Shown here: positions 1-17,046 of the stretch, in pieces
Layout of the letters: each line of letters starts with the position of its first letter
Position numbering within the stretch: the first letter of the stretch is position 1
Origin: Kryptolebias marmoratus
Taxonomy: Eukaryota > Chordata > Actinopteri > Cyprinodontiformes > Rivulidae
DNA: 64,000 nucleotides
Direction of reading: 5' to 3'
NCBI RefSeq assembly: GCF_001649575.2
Contig: NC_051453.1
Span: 15,310,959-15,374,958 of the forward strand
Position numbers and translations under genes: made by a program
Notes under the pieces: model-generated
The model's input: only the letters and a program-made list of their open reading frames with translations
Told to the model about the DNA's origin: nothing
The model's database searches: none

Positions 1-28
1 GGAGAGTGACCTCTTTCGGTGGTAGGAG

Positions 29-54
29 CAAAGAAAGAAAGAAAGAAAGAAAAA

Positions 55-150
<96 letters not shown>

Positions 151-151
151 A
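29..151. repeat. (AAAG)n tetranucleotide microsatellite
   Basis: About 120 bases of nearly perfect AAAG/GAAA repeat with one short A-rich interruption near position 51. Open reading frames across it encode only Lys/Glu/Arg runs and are not genes. The following 750 bases are AT-rich, with no gene seen. Confidence 0.97.
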
Positions 152-897
152 GTCGTTTTTTAAATGTACTTATTTGGATGTTAAATAAAAATCAAAGTAA
201 CACTAAATTAGTTTTGTTGATTCTTCCATATTATTGAACACATTTTTTCATTTTCCTATTTTTTTCACACGTCGTTATATATTTGTTTTATTTATTGTTA
301 CAATATATAGTATTTGAAGATTAAATCCTGGAAATTAGGAAGGTTAAATTTCTGTTTTGACAAAAGGTTTGAGTAAAAAAAGTTTTTTTTTATTAGTAAA
401 AAGAATAAAGAAAAATTCAAGCGAGTGTTTTTCCAAGAAGTTACTGCTTCTATTATGATATATACCATTCCTGTATCTGCAGCGGCCTTATCAGTTAATT
501 TCACACGGTATGTCTCCAGAGAACATTTTCCCACAAACAAGCGACCAAAAAAAAGAAAGAAAAAAAAAGAAAAGAGTGAAAAGAAATCGTCCAATAATAG
601 AAAAGAAAAAAGTCAACATCAAGTTCAACAGCGTGCTGGTGCTCATTAGCATCACAATGGTGTCTGGGAGCACACAAGTCTTCTTTAACAAGAGGCTCTG
701 GCGTCAAGTCCCTCCACCTCCCCGGCCGAGGGGACATTTTCCCAGGCTCTGCTAACAATCACACAACTGTTTGCTTTCTAAACGCCAGCTCTGGGGGCCA
801 CTCAGCAGCGCTCAGAGGAGGGCCCCCACTAATACAGGCGGCTGGCTCCCACACAACTGACAGCGCGATCTCCTGTCCCACTCCCACTGTCACTGTC

Positions 898-899
898 CC

Positions 900-972
<73 letters not shown>
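898..972. repeat. (ATT)n trinucleotide microsatellite
   Basis: About 25 uninterrupted ATT units. The antisense frame is a poly-isoleucine run and is not a gene. Confidence 0.97.
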
Positions 973-1229
973 GAGCCGCACCGTAGTGTCATGAAATCTA
1001 ATTTAAAAAGAACATACTTACAGGACAGAAACTCTGAGAAAATCCCGCATCCGGTTCAAGTCCTTTCAGGATTTTAGGGTAAGTTTTTGTCCCTCAAAGA
1101 ACCCACAGTCCAGGGAGAAAAGCCAAACGCGGCTTCACTGACAAGAAACCTGCGTACCGAGTTGGTCCAACGCACACACACATATATAGATATATAGATA
1201 GATACGTCGGAGTTTGCTGCTTTCTAGAC

Positions 1230-1336
1230 CAAAAGTTGCTGTAGCTGCTCTCTAATATCTCCTCACCGGAATCAGATGACAGTCTGCGCCGAGCTGCTGC
1301 GTCGCCGGTCCCCTCCTCTCTCTCTCTCTCTCTCCA

Positions 1337-1429
<93 letters not shown>

Positions 1430-2120
1430 CACACATACACAAACTCTCTCTCACACACACACACACGCACACACATGGCTGCACGACGTGCTCAGAAACC
1501 AAAACTTCCTTAACCACCTTCAACTCCTTCATTCTGCTCCCCTTCGCGGATCCAGACGTGCGGAGCCACGTGCAGCTTCCGTGGCTGCATGCGCAGAAAG
1601 AGAGAGAGAGAGAGCGAGAGGAAGAGGGGGGGAGAGTGGGGGGTGGATGGAGGACGAAAGCAGAGCACCTTCAGGAGACACGCGCAGGAGGACCCACATC
1701 CATCCAGGCTGGATGAATGTGGGCAACATCTCCGGCTGGCGCGGCAGATCCAGCCGCTCTAACCTTCAGCTCTGCTTCTCCTCCGCTGAGTGATCTCCAC
1801 ACCTGAGCCTCGGCTCCGCGGAGGCACCTGTGACAGCGTCTCTTCCTGCTGGGAGACAGACGCTCCCTCTCTTCCCCTGTCTCTCTCTGAAGCAGCCAGT
1901 CAGATTTAAATCTCATAGTTTCCATCGTTCGACAAGGGAAAAAAAGCCTTCATGAGAGGATCGAATGAGAGCAGCAGCAGCAGAAGCAGCGGTGCTGATG
2001 CCGCAGCTCCAGTAGCAGCGCCCGTGGAGATGCTGATGCCTGAGATCCCGTGGGTCACGTTGTTGCTTTTACGTGGCGCCACGTCTCCTTCGTATGTGCG
2101 TAAAGCGGAGCGCGCAGGAC
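1230..2120. promoter_or_regulatory. CpG-rich block, candidate promoter / first exon of an unidentified gene
   Basis: Between about 1,950 and 2,115 CpG dinucleotides are very dense (roughly 16 in 165 bases), against a largely AT-rich background. That is typical of a vertebrate promoter or first exon. A good splice-donor sequence exists on the minus strand near 1,020 (GTAAGTAT) and another on the plus strand near 1,079 (GTAAGTTT), so transcription in either direction is possible. A 59-codon frame (1951-2130, +) carries a Ser-rich start but matches nothing I recognise. Direction and gene are not decided; the gene body may lie outside the window. Confidence 0.4.
1314..1476. repeat. (CT)n followed by (CA)n compound microsatellite
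   Basis: About 110 bases of CT dinucleotide with a short break near 1336, then CA-rich repeats to about 1476. A further short (AG)n lies near 1598-1616. The long low-complexity frames on both strands here (Ser-Leu, Arg-Glu, His-Thr) are artefacts of the repeat. Confidence 0.96.
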
Positions 2121-5100
2121 TATCGAATTAGAGCAGGAAGAGAAAAGAAAATCTGCTGAATTAGCATGGAAAAGCTAAAAATTCCCCCTGCAGGTGCAGG
2201 GACAGACAGAAAGGGCAAAGGCAAGGTGGAAAATAAAAAAAAGGAGCTGTTGAAATTGACGTGATCGCTTGCGTGCTGACGTCAGGCGCCAGAATACATT
2301 ATTACAAATGTGCGCCCCTGTGTGTGTTTTTGTGGGAGGGGGACTCGACAAGCTTATCAAACTGATAATTTACTATAATAATTTTTTTAGAGAACTAAAA
2401 AGGACATGTTTTGTTAGTCTTCGTTTAGAAAGCTAATTAAAATCCCTCGTGTTTGTGTTCGAATGAGCAGAATAGAGGGTCGTGGTAATAATAAATTAGT
2501 AAAAAAAAAAAAAAAAAAAGCTGTTGTTATTATTGAATAAAAGGGTTTAGGGCAAATGTTTGTGAAATGCATGATTTACCGTTTTATTCCAGACAGAAAA
2601 ATGTTCCTATTTTTAGTGTCAGCACATGTGAAGTTGTGTTGTATAAGTTGTTTTAAAAAAAAAAAAAGAAAGAAATAGGGGTGTTGATTTACACATGTTG
2701 TTTTATCTTGTAAGTAAAACTTGTATTTTTTTTGAACGGTCAAATCATCATAATAAAGCAATAATATGAGGTAATAAAGTTACCAAATACTGCTAATTTA
2801 ATTAATCTTAACCATTTTTGATTAAAAGGAACTCTTCTTACTACAAAATAAAGTCTATCCTAAGCTTCTTTCATACATGCACTTGTACAATGCCAGATTT
2901 TTTAAAAACACTTTGCCTCTTGTTTGGCTTTTTGTGCTTTTAGGGAGATTCTGAAATCTTTTGAATCCACTGCTATCCATTACGTATTTAGTGAGGACAA
3001 AGCCTCGTATAAATATTATGTTATACATTTAAACAACCAAGTTTAGGGGAACCAGTTAACATAACCGAGTTAAATAAATGCAATATTTCATTTCTTAATG
3101 TGTGCATCGTAGTAGTGCTGACCTGTTTTATAACCTTCTGTAAACTGGATAGTGATAGAAGTTCTAAAACAAAAATGCATTTAGCAAATTATGCGTCATG
3201 AGTCACAAACAGTAAAAGGAGGAAAGTTTATCTCTAATTAAATAATAACATTTCAGCATTTCTGTAATTATCAACTTCACTCACGTGGTTCTTTTTTGTC
3301 ACATTCATCATGTCAAAGAGTTTTAGATTTAGATGATTTCCTCCTGGTGTATTTTTTTTCTTTCTTCTCCTTCTTGAATGCTCACGCACATAAAGCTGTA
3401 ATGATAATATTTAATGTGCGTGGTCAGGCAGATGTCGTGGGCCTTCGCCTGGCCTGCAGACCACTCTAAGGCTGCTCATTGGAGCTAAACCACGACATCT
3501 ACAGGCGGCTCGGCGGCACTGCAGCTTCTGGTCCTCAGCTCGGGCCTTCAGGACTCGGGCCCGAACCCGCAGCGCAGTCAAAACCTGCGTAAAACGCAAC
3601 AAAAACACGATCAAAACTGGCGAAGTTTCTGACTCTGAGCAGAGGGAGCTTTTTAAAACACCTCCGAAGCTCTGCGGATGAAGTGATCAGATATCTAAAG
3701 AGTGAATTAGGAGGCAAACCTGGAATGTTTTGCTTTTGGAAATGTGTTCAAACTGAAAAAAAGTACAATATTTTTTAAAAATATACAGTTTTTATTGTTA
3801 CAGTAAAACACTGATGGATTTAGAATCAGGTCACTGAAAAGCTTTTTTCTCCACGATGTTATTATTTAAATATCATGTTCACTATGATGGTTCACGTGAT
3901 GTATTTAGAGAAAATATGTAATATTTTTATATTTTCCAGCTTTTGTTTTTTTTTTTTTTTAAATAAACTGATTTACTGATCTTTTTCTTTTTTTCTTTTT
4001 TTCAGAAGGCCTGCAGACCACATTACCTTTTAAAAGGCACAAATTGACTTTTTTTTTTAACAATCACACCTAAATCAAGATATTTGCTTTATATTTGCGC
4101 CAAAGCATCGGTCACGTTCAGTGTATTTACTACAAATATTGTTGGGATTTTTCTTTAATAAAGTGTGTGCGCATTGTATTCAGAACAGCGTGTTTATTAC
4201 AAAATAATGTTACATAAGTTAAAAAAGGTGCTAAATATAATAACCAAACGCTCTTAAATAACAATAACAATAATATTATAATTTAATAATATTTAATAAC
4301 TTTAAAAGGAACTGATGTTTAGGTTATATTTCATTTTTTAATGACTATTATCAAGTGAAATGTAGGGATGTTTAAAACACACTTTCAGCCCTGTTTTTCA
4401 TTTGTCAAAATGTGCCATTTTTCACCATAATTTGAAACTTTTATTAAACATTTACCAAAGGCTCTGTTATATCTGTGTAACACTTCTAACAATAAACAGA
4501 GTTTTGTCGCGTCTGATTGGGGATAAAATCATTTTTGGGGTAAGAAATATTCTTTAAAGCTCGGCAAAAACTGCAGTGTATAAGACTGTATAAAAGCAAA
4601 TCACTGTTTATTAAAAACAAACATTTCAGGAATAATTACGTTTGTAAAACTCCACGGTTTAAACCTGTTTTTGCCCCATCAGCAAGAAGCACCAAATTCG
4701 CCCCAAAAAGAGCATCTTCGTTCATTTATAGTTTTTCATTTCTGTTTTCTGTCTTTCTAACCTGTAAGGACATATATGACACTAATTATATTTATGTATT
4801 TAAATAACAAACAAAACGTTTTTTAATTGACTTTTTAAACAATAGTATTTGGTGCATTCAGTGCCCCTGGGAAAACCCATCTTCGTTGTGATTAAATATT
4901 TCTATGAAATGCTTTCCTCCCCTTATATGTACCCTTTAAATAGATTATAACCTTTTGTCTTTTTGTCCCACAAATCGTTTTGTCTGTCTGAGTGAAGCTC
5001 CGACAAGCAAAACGAACATCTCAGCCCTGATCTTCCAGAAGTGAATCCTCCCGTTCAAAACCATTTGTTTTGCTCCGACCTGAAAGGCTGTCATCATGCA

Positions 5101-6600
5101 TGAGCACGCCGAGCCCCTGTTGGGTTCAACTGCTAATAACTGACCAATTCAAGTGGCCACTTCTGGGAATTGTAATAGCCGCTCTTCAAAGAGGCCTGAC
5201 CTGACACAGGGTCATAAAGGAGCCAAAGGTCAGCCATGAAGACCAACAGGGTGCCAATATTTGTCCTTCCCCTCCATCAAGCACCCATATCAGCACCTAT
5301 AATCACTAGAGCTGCAGTGGTTTCAGGGTAAAGTCATCTAACTGCTGTTATACGCTCAAATGAATGAAAACTATTCAGAGAAGCATCATTTTAGAGCATG
5401 GTGTTCTCATGAACTCCAAAGTGTGAGAAATTCATTACAAAATGTGCCAAAATGTGGTGCCAAGAAATGGGCTGGGTTGCTGAATTATGCCTATAAAGAT
5501 CAGGAAATAATTCATTAAGAAAAACATTTTAAATTATTATTCTTGAATGCCAACAAGTATCAGAATGACTGTATTCACAGCATATAACAACATCAGTTCC
5601 TCGTCTTAAACCCTCCAGCAGGTGAGAACTGACCTGAGCACTCAGCCCAGTGGAGATACATCCTCTGTCACTTTTTAGGACGACAAGATCTAGTATCACT
5701 AAGATGAAAATGAATCATTGGAAGTTATAGAGTCTTTAAAAAATATAAAGAAGGCAGATCATGCTCAGCATGTGTCAAATATCTACCAGGAGTCTCAGAG
5801 CAAGAAGAAGAAGCTGCAAAGTTTCACCTTTTTGAACTCAGTCAGATTAGAAGAGAAGGAAAAAAACAAACATGTTTGAATATGAAGAACAAAATAGCAA
5901 CTAAAAAGTTAAAATGAAGCAAATGTCTTAGATCAATTTAAAATCAGCTGTTCTATTTGTTTTTTTAAACAAACTTACTTTTGAGCCGATTCTCCCCCCT
6001 TGGCTGCTCTGCCTGAAGCAGAGATGTTTGTCCTTTCTCTGCCACGTGAAAACAGATTGATGGGCCTCACCGCCTGCCTGGTTTAATTAGGAACAGGCTG
6101 AAATTTATGCTAATGAGCTGTGACATCAGTCAGCCTGCAGCACATAAAGGAGGGGGCGCAGAAAAGAGGGGCAAAGTCGCGCCTCTTTTCCCAGCCATGT
6201 TGCTGTCGGTCAAGTTCAAGCGCGCCGCCGCCCCATTGTCATTCAAAACGTGGGAGCGCGCGCACATCATATTAACGACCTGCAAATACTTTCAGACTGG
6301 GAGGCCAGAGCTGGTTGTATTATGGCAATGTTTCGTTTTTTAATCAAAATGAAAAGTGATTTAAAACTAAAAAATACTAAGAGAGGGATGAACTCTGGAG
6401 ATACAAGTCAGAAATCTTAATCTTTGTTAATTTAGTGTTATTCAGTTTTTATTTTAGCACTGATGGATGTAAAAAAACATTGTAAAAAAAATTCCTCAGA
6501 AGACAGGAGGCCATTGGACATTTCAAAGGCCTCCTTTCTAGAAGAGACACTGCTGAGTCTTGAGCCATTGTTCTTTTAGAGGGACAAATATAAAGAAATG
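2121..6600. other. Intergenic, no gene seen; contains conserved-looking blocks
   Basis: Mostly AT-rich DNA with poly-A and poly-T runs and no supportable coding exon. Three parts stand out by base composition: 3,420-3,640 (GC-rich, with an 11-base inverted repeat), 5,080-5,340 (nuclear-receptor half-sites) and 6,000-6,310 (homeobox-like and octamer-like motifs next to GC-rich sequence). They resemble vertebrate conserved non-coding elements, but conservation cannot be shown from one sequence. Confidence 0.5.
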
Positions 6601-7310
6601 TCGTCTTATTAAAGCATTTTGTTGTTTTTGTTCCTACACAAAAAGTGCTCATAAAACCTTTTTTCAACAAAAGTTGTCTTAGGGCACTATACAAAAGAGG
6701 AAAAAAATAAAACATGTTCAAATCGTGAATCCAATTCAGATCCAGCTTCAAATCCAGTTACAGTCATTTAAATCCAATTATAATACAATACATTCACAGA
6801 AATGACAGCTAGTAAAAGTTATCTATCTAATGAAGCCAGCAGACTGTGTTCACAGGTCCACCCTGAGTGGCATGGAGGCAACAGTGGAAAGGAATGACTC
6901 CACAGAACCAGAACCAGGCTCAGGACGAGCGGCTATCTGCCTCGACTGGCTGGGGTTTGAGAGGACAGGAAAAAGACACAGACAAACACAGGAGGATTGG
7001 TTCAGGTGGGAAGAAAAACAAAGAAAGACACGTTAGTGTCAGTAATAATTGCAAATGAGAGCAGAGAGCGTAAAAACAGCAGCAGAGTGAAGAAATGTGG
7101 TCTAAATGCAGTCTAAGCCTACAGCAACGTAGCTAAGAGATAGCTCAGGAAACCTAAACCAGCCCTAACTATTGGAAAATATGAAAAAAATCAATGAATA
7201 AGCTTGGTTGTTGAGAGCTTTGTATGTTAAAAGTAAGATTTTAGTTTTATCTTGAAGTTTACAGGGAGTCAATAGAGAGAAGTCATAATTGCAGAAATAT
7301 GATCCGTCCT
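6600..7310. repeat. Dispersed teleost repeat of retroelement type
   Basis: The stretch near 6,900-6,970 (an AGAACCAGGCTCAG-like core followed by a GAGCGGC...TCTGCCTCGAC segment) and the end near 7,255-7,310 (a GGGAGTCAATAGAGAGAAG-like segment) match from memory a high-copy repeat seen throughout teleost genomes. Short frames across it are not genes. The exact class was not determined. Confidence 0.55.
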
Positions 7311-8654
7311 TCTAACTCTCATTTGGTTGTCATTATCTCCCATTACCTCTAAAAGCCTCCTTCACAAAACATATTTTTACAAAAGCACAAAAAAGTACCA
7401 CAACCAACAATGGCTTTGTTCAGCTCTAGGGCTGCCGTGGTTTTTCTGCAACCTGAATCAGTGCCACAGTTTAAAATGTACTGACTGCTCCTGATATTGG
7501 CACATATGCAGCTGCAAAGCTGTTCGGAGTCAAAACATGTTAAATAATAAACAAATCCTTGATGTTTTTATGCATAAATTGGACACTTTTTGAAGCCAAC
7601 TTTTCAGCAGATTCAGGACTTAATCGTTCCTAATTCTTAAGGCGAACACTATCTGCTTGATTTGTGGAGAAGAAATGTCACACTGCTTTGTTTGTCACTT
7701 GTGACTGTATTTGGTCTGGGTACAGTGCAGGGATTAATGAGGGACTGGGATGATAATGTATCACCTTTAGAGACTCTCCATGCAGTTCCTTCTTTGCCAC
7801 GTCTCTCCATGAACCTGCTAATTAACAGTCATGACTCTCGCTCCTCTTTTAAAATAAATCCCTGTGACAAAGCAGATCTGGTACTTCATGGTTCCCACAG
7901 TTTCCCTCCCTGATACTGCAGAGGAGACAGCAGTTAGAGACAAAAAGGGGAAAAAAGTGTAGGGGGGGAAATTAAGGCAGACGAGAAACGATGGGGGGGG
8001 AAACATCACAGAGGTGGGGGCAGCTTCCTTTGACGGGCCACCATTTTTACATTTGCATATATTCAGATCAGGCTGTGAATGCCATGCATGGGGGTTGACA
8101 AAAGAGGAGCCGATGTGAGGGCTGCGCCTCATGCTGTGGGCTCAGAAACAGCCGCCGGTATCCCAGCAGCATCAGGGGAAGTGGTGTGGGAACTGAGAGG
8201 CCCCCTGAGCTGAGATGAGGGAGGGTGGGCACTTGTAGCCCCAGATTGGATTTGCATTTTATTTGTGTCTATTTTCCTCAGTAATTTCTGCCCCAGCTCT
8301 TCAGCCACAGATGGCGAACATGGCCGAAGGATTAGCATTTGTGTCTGAGATGATAATGATGGGAGTGTTTTTGTGACTCGCAGAGATTTTTTTTTCCCCC
8401 TCCTTTCAGTGTGAAATACAGTTTTATGTCTAAGACGATAAGGAAATGAATCTGGACTTTTAAACACTATTAGCATAATTTTGTTGGTGATCTATACGGC
8501 AAACAGACTGTTGTATAAAGTTAGTGTGATGAAATCCACATGCAGGAAGTTTCAAAAATGCTTCGAAGGATTTTGCATGGGCTTCTGTGGAAAGCGTAAC
8601 AATTAATTAATCAATGTAAAACAATGTAATGAAAAACTGGCAACAGTGTGAATG

Positions 8655-8885
8655 TTTTAAAAATAGCTTTTACATGAGCTGCTATGAATTTTTGGAGACT
8701 GGGGTTGTTTTAAGATGGCACCAAAATCACTTGTTCTTGGTTCTATGTGAACAACCTGTTAGCTCTTCAACTCAGTCAGAATAAAACTTCAAACTCAGGT
8801 CACTCAAAGAGCCATCTACAACAAGAAAGATGTTAATTGTAAGTAACTTTTCTACAAATCCCCTCTTCAGAATGTTATACATATT
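8655..8885 (+). repeat. Dispersed repeat, copy 1 (second copy at 26,018-26,250)
   Basis: This stretch aligns by eye with 26,018-26,250 in the same orientation. Shared blocks include AATAGCTTTT.CATGA.CTGCTATG, GTTTTAAGA, TTAGCTC.TCA and CTCAAAGAG.CATCT / CTCAAAGAGCTATCT, in the same order. Divergence is substantial, so these are old copies of one element. No coding potential or terminal repeats were seen. Confidence 0.6.
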
Positions 8886-9130
8886 TATCTAACTCTGGGG
8901 GGAAAATATCTGCATGGAAGAAATTTGAATGCCACAGAATACCTTTAGGCTAGACTTCATAAATATGTGTTTTATGGAAAAATGCTCATTGCTTTTAATC
9001 ACAGCAAGAACATCCCATATTGAGGCATGGTGGTGGCAGCATCATGCTGTGAGGATGTTCCCCATTGAAAGGGGCTGAGTAATAAGCAACAAGTCCAGTG
9101 CTCAGCTGAGGGGTTAATATGGTCACAGTT
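8880..9130 (+). mobile_element. Short Tc1-like transposase remnant
   Basis: Around 9,018-9,060 the plus strand encodes a His-Gly-Gly-Gly-Ser-Ile-Met-Leu segment, which is the conserved block around the second catalytic region of Tc1-like DDE transposases. A stop codon stands where the family has Trp. Only this fragment is recognisable; no terminal inverted repeats were found. Confidence 0.6.
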
Positions 9131-11289
9131 CTGAACTATTACTTGAACAGTTCTAGTTTATCACAACAGCTGTGTGTCTGTGACATCAAAAGGAGTCAAA
9201 ACATTGTTAATTTTCAAAGCCAAATTTAAATAGTAACATTTAGTAACTCAATATTTGTTGCAAGAATGTCTCATGAAATTTAACCACACATGTTGCATTC
9301 CATATTGAGCTGAGCTGCTAATTCTTACAGATGTTTGCCCATCAGCTCCACTGAACGATGTCCTGCACACAAATTCACGGGGTAAAGGATCAGATACCAG
9401 CAGAAGGGCTGCCACCAATTAGCCAAAACCAAGAATTCAATCAACCTTAGGAGACCACCCAAATAACATGGAGACGCATGCTAAATACAGAGTTAAATGC
9501 TGGGAATGGTTTAAGGAAAAGATCTTTAGAAGGGCTGTTGAGAACACTTAGAGGAACATCTGCTTTAACAGGGGATGAGCTGACATTATAATGCATGCAC
9601 AGGCTGTGTGTGGACAGTCACCCAGACCTGGATTGAGACACACACAAGGGAGGCATCTGTGCACTTCCTGCATCATCCCTCAAAACACCTCGTGGCTTAT
9701 TTTAATCTGAGGTGCAGAAGACATGCAGCCACATCAACAAGCAACAAAGAAATCAACTTTTGCGCGCAACGTGTGAAGATCACCGTGGCAAGTCTTTCGT
9801 AGTTATATCCATCAAAATGGAAAATAATGCTCTAATGCACAATTACATTAAAACGTGTGCACTTTTCTCTGGTGAGCAGTGTTTAAATGCCAAAGCAGAG
9901 AGGAAGAGGAGCATATCTGAGACTTTAAGCCTGAAAATTTGCATAATGTTTGTTTTCATGCAGTGAAATGTTAAGATGTGTGATGGTGGAAGCATGAGAC
10001 CTGCAGATTATCATTAGGAGGATCACACAGAGGCATTCAGGGGTACTGAAGAGGAACAAGGAACTAAGATGGATAAAAACTTTACATATTAATTAGAGCC
10101 GACGAGAGAAAGCATGGCATCAAATTAAAATTGCTTTTTGGATTTCCTCATTACTTTTTTTTTTTTAATTATTTTTGTCTCATGCTTTTATTGAACACAT
10201 ACTGTATGTATAAAAAAATGTTACAGTGGACGAACAAAGCTGATATGCAGGTCTTTGTAAATAATGCAAATAATATATGCATATATTATTTGAAATTAAA
10301 AACTAAAATTATGTCACTTATTAAGTGAATTTGTTTCTAATTTTTATTTTTTTATTTTTTACCATAAACATATTTTTAAAAGGTTGACTGGGGCATGTTA
10401 TCACTTTCTTCAAATAAAGAGGCTTCATGCAAAAACACACTTTCGGCATGTTGAAGGTATAGGCTCTTTGAAATTTGGCATTTGAAAAAAATATACTCTA
10501 TAATACCCTAACTTACCTGGGAATGGGCTTTGTACTTTAAATAAGTGACAATTCTGCATAATGAGGGGTTGAGGAAACTTTTAATTGCAATACCTCACTG
10601 ACATATTGTATGTAATATGGGCAGAAAGCAACAATAATCAGGGCTTTTTTCCAAAAAAGATGTAATTTGGATGGCAACGTGAACTTGTTGATGCAGGAAT
10701 AAACTGCATTCACTGGGAGTTTCTTGTTCTCCATCTTAGAAATAAATGTTTTTGTTGCAATGCAGTTTGAAAAATGGCTTGCGTGCTATTTGAAACTAAA
10801 TTTGGGATTTAAATTATATGAAAATCATTGCAATCTGCGTTTGTTTTACACATTCTTGCCACCGTTTGGCTTAATAGATGTTTTATATAATTTTTATTTT
10901 CTTCCAGGGACTGAAGGTTCGAGTTCTCCATTCAGTCAATGGAAGCACTGATGCCTTCAGGAACATCGAAAACACTTGTTTTTGATTAGTGGAGGGGGCG
11001 GGCTGACAAGATCGTCCTAGCTGCTTTGTAAACCCGCATTGAATCCACATTTCGTATCTATTTTCGTTATTTCGGTGAACATTTTTAACCAAAATAGTTT
11101 AATTTTAGTAGAGTATCAGCAAAACTATAACCCAAATGTCATAATTCATCTATTTAAATGACTTTAACAAATAAATGCATTGCCTGAACTGGTCTTAAAA
11201 GCGTAAAAACACTAACTGATGAAAAACAGGCTGTCTCTAGCTTGAAACAGATAAATTTGACTTTAAACTCTTACGGGAGTACCATAGTA

Positions 11290-11478
11290 GCATTGCGCCT
11301 CGTTTCGATCTTCAGAATTTACTTAGCTTTAGCGGAGCACCTGAACGCAACTCGGGACCTCACAACTACATCCGGGTCATTTAGTAGTTTCACATGTTAG
11401 TAGGTTCAGCTGTTAATGACTTTCCCGCATGAAGACGAGCGGCCACCCTGGAGCTAACTGTTTCTTTTGATCGGGAAG
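11290..11478 (+). promoter_or_regulatory. tmem161a promoter / 5' UTR with an upstream ORF
   Basis: Moderately CpG-rich sequence immediately before the tmem161a start. If transcription starts upstream of 11,429, the leader contains a short upstream ORF (ATG at 11,429, stop at 11,468-11,470, 13 residues). It ends 8 bases before the main ATG and is out of frame with it. No TATA box was recognised. The transcription start is inferred, not seen. Confidence 0.5.
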
Positions 11479-15779
<4,301 letters not shown>

Positions 15780-16990
15780 GGAAATCGGAACGCCGTAGGT
15801 CTGTATTTGCTGTTCAGCTTAAAGGATGTTTACAGACCAAAGGAGACATTTCATGAAAACATACAAACTGTTGTTCTTGCTGTAAAGGAGTTTGATTAAT
15901 ATTGGACTCAGTTACCATGTTGACCAGCAGACTACTGGCATAAATAACACAAATATACAGAAAGAACTGGGGCTCATTTCATAAAGCAAGTTCAACGTTT
16001 TCCATCTGCTACTGTTTCCTTTGCTTCGAGTTCATTTGTTTATACAGAAAGTGTAATATGAGCAGCTTGTTTAGCAGAGCAGAATTTTTTATTTTAAAAG
16101 AGGCATTCAGATGCATCCCTAATTTCCTTTCATATGTGCTCCTAAACTGCAGAGATCTCCACACTTGTTGCCCTGTTTTAAGCCAAGCGTCCTGATGTTA
16201 GAGCCTGTTCAGAGCTGGAGGAAGTATATTAATAGTTCTCCCTCCAGTGGAATCTGAGTTTCTGTCCGGGACCTCCGTGTGTTTGCAGTCAAAACAATCA
16301 GAACGACAAAACAAAATGTGGGTTTTCTTTTTAAAGGAAGCCGTTGTCGTCAAATACACAGAAATGATCTTTGCTTCCATGAAATGAAGTTCAGTGAGTC
16401 AATTTACCAAATTTTCTTTTATTTGATCCAAGTATTGCTGTGATGCTTCCCTTTGGCGTTGCTGTTTGACTTGTGTGAGGCCTAGTTTAAATTTGTATTT
16501 ATTTTGAAAATCACAAGTCCTTTGGGATGGAAATTAGCATCATAGCTTTGGATGCCATGGCATTTTAAAAAGAAGAAGAAGAAAAAATATATTTTTATGA
16601 ATGTTTATGAAATTAAACAACAGTTAAAGTTGCCTAAATAGAAAGCACCTACAGCTTCCAGCCAGTAGGGGGTGCTGCAGTACAGGACTTAAGGCGCGGA
16701 CACCAAAATTTACTTTGTTCCTGTTTTGCGTCGTCTCTTCAACAAGTTTTCAGAAGATTCACACTATAGTTTGGTATGGAATTCTGTTTACAGACAAGTG
16801 GAGTTAAAACCAAACCTTTTTAACAAAAATCCTAATTATAATGCCATAAAAGGTTCATTTGCAGCCACGCGTGTGTAAGAAAATATGGAAAAGCACATAG
16901 GTGCTGCAGTTACACAACTTCCCTCCATTTGAGGCCTTGTGTGTTTTTCAATTGTTTCTGTGTTTTTACATTGGTTTGTTTTACGTAAAA

Positions 16991-17046
<56 letters not shown>

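Larger units (their letters stand above)
7311..11290. other. Intergenic, no gene seen
   Basis: No coding exon could be supported. 7,720-8,480 is less AT-rich and contains two perfect POU octamers (ATTTGCAT at 8,051 and 8,250), with a look of conserved non-coding sequence. A Tc1-like fragment and one copy of a 230 bp dispersed repeat are listed separately. 9,130-11,290 is AT-rich with nothing recognised. Confidence 0.5.

Noticed and set aside
6..237. Lys/Glu/Arg-rich open frames at the left end
   Set aside because: They are translations of the AAAG microsatellite.
1094..1716. Long frames of Arg-Glu, Ser-Leu and His-Thr repeats on both strands
   Set aside because: Produced by CT/CA microsatellites; no domain or splice context.
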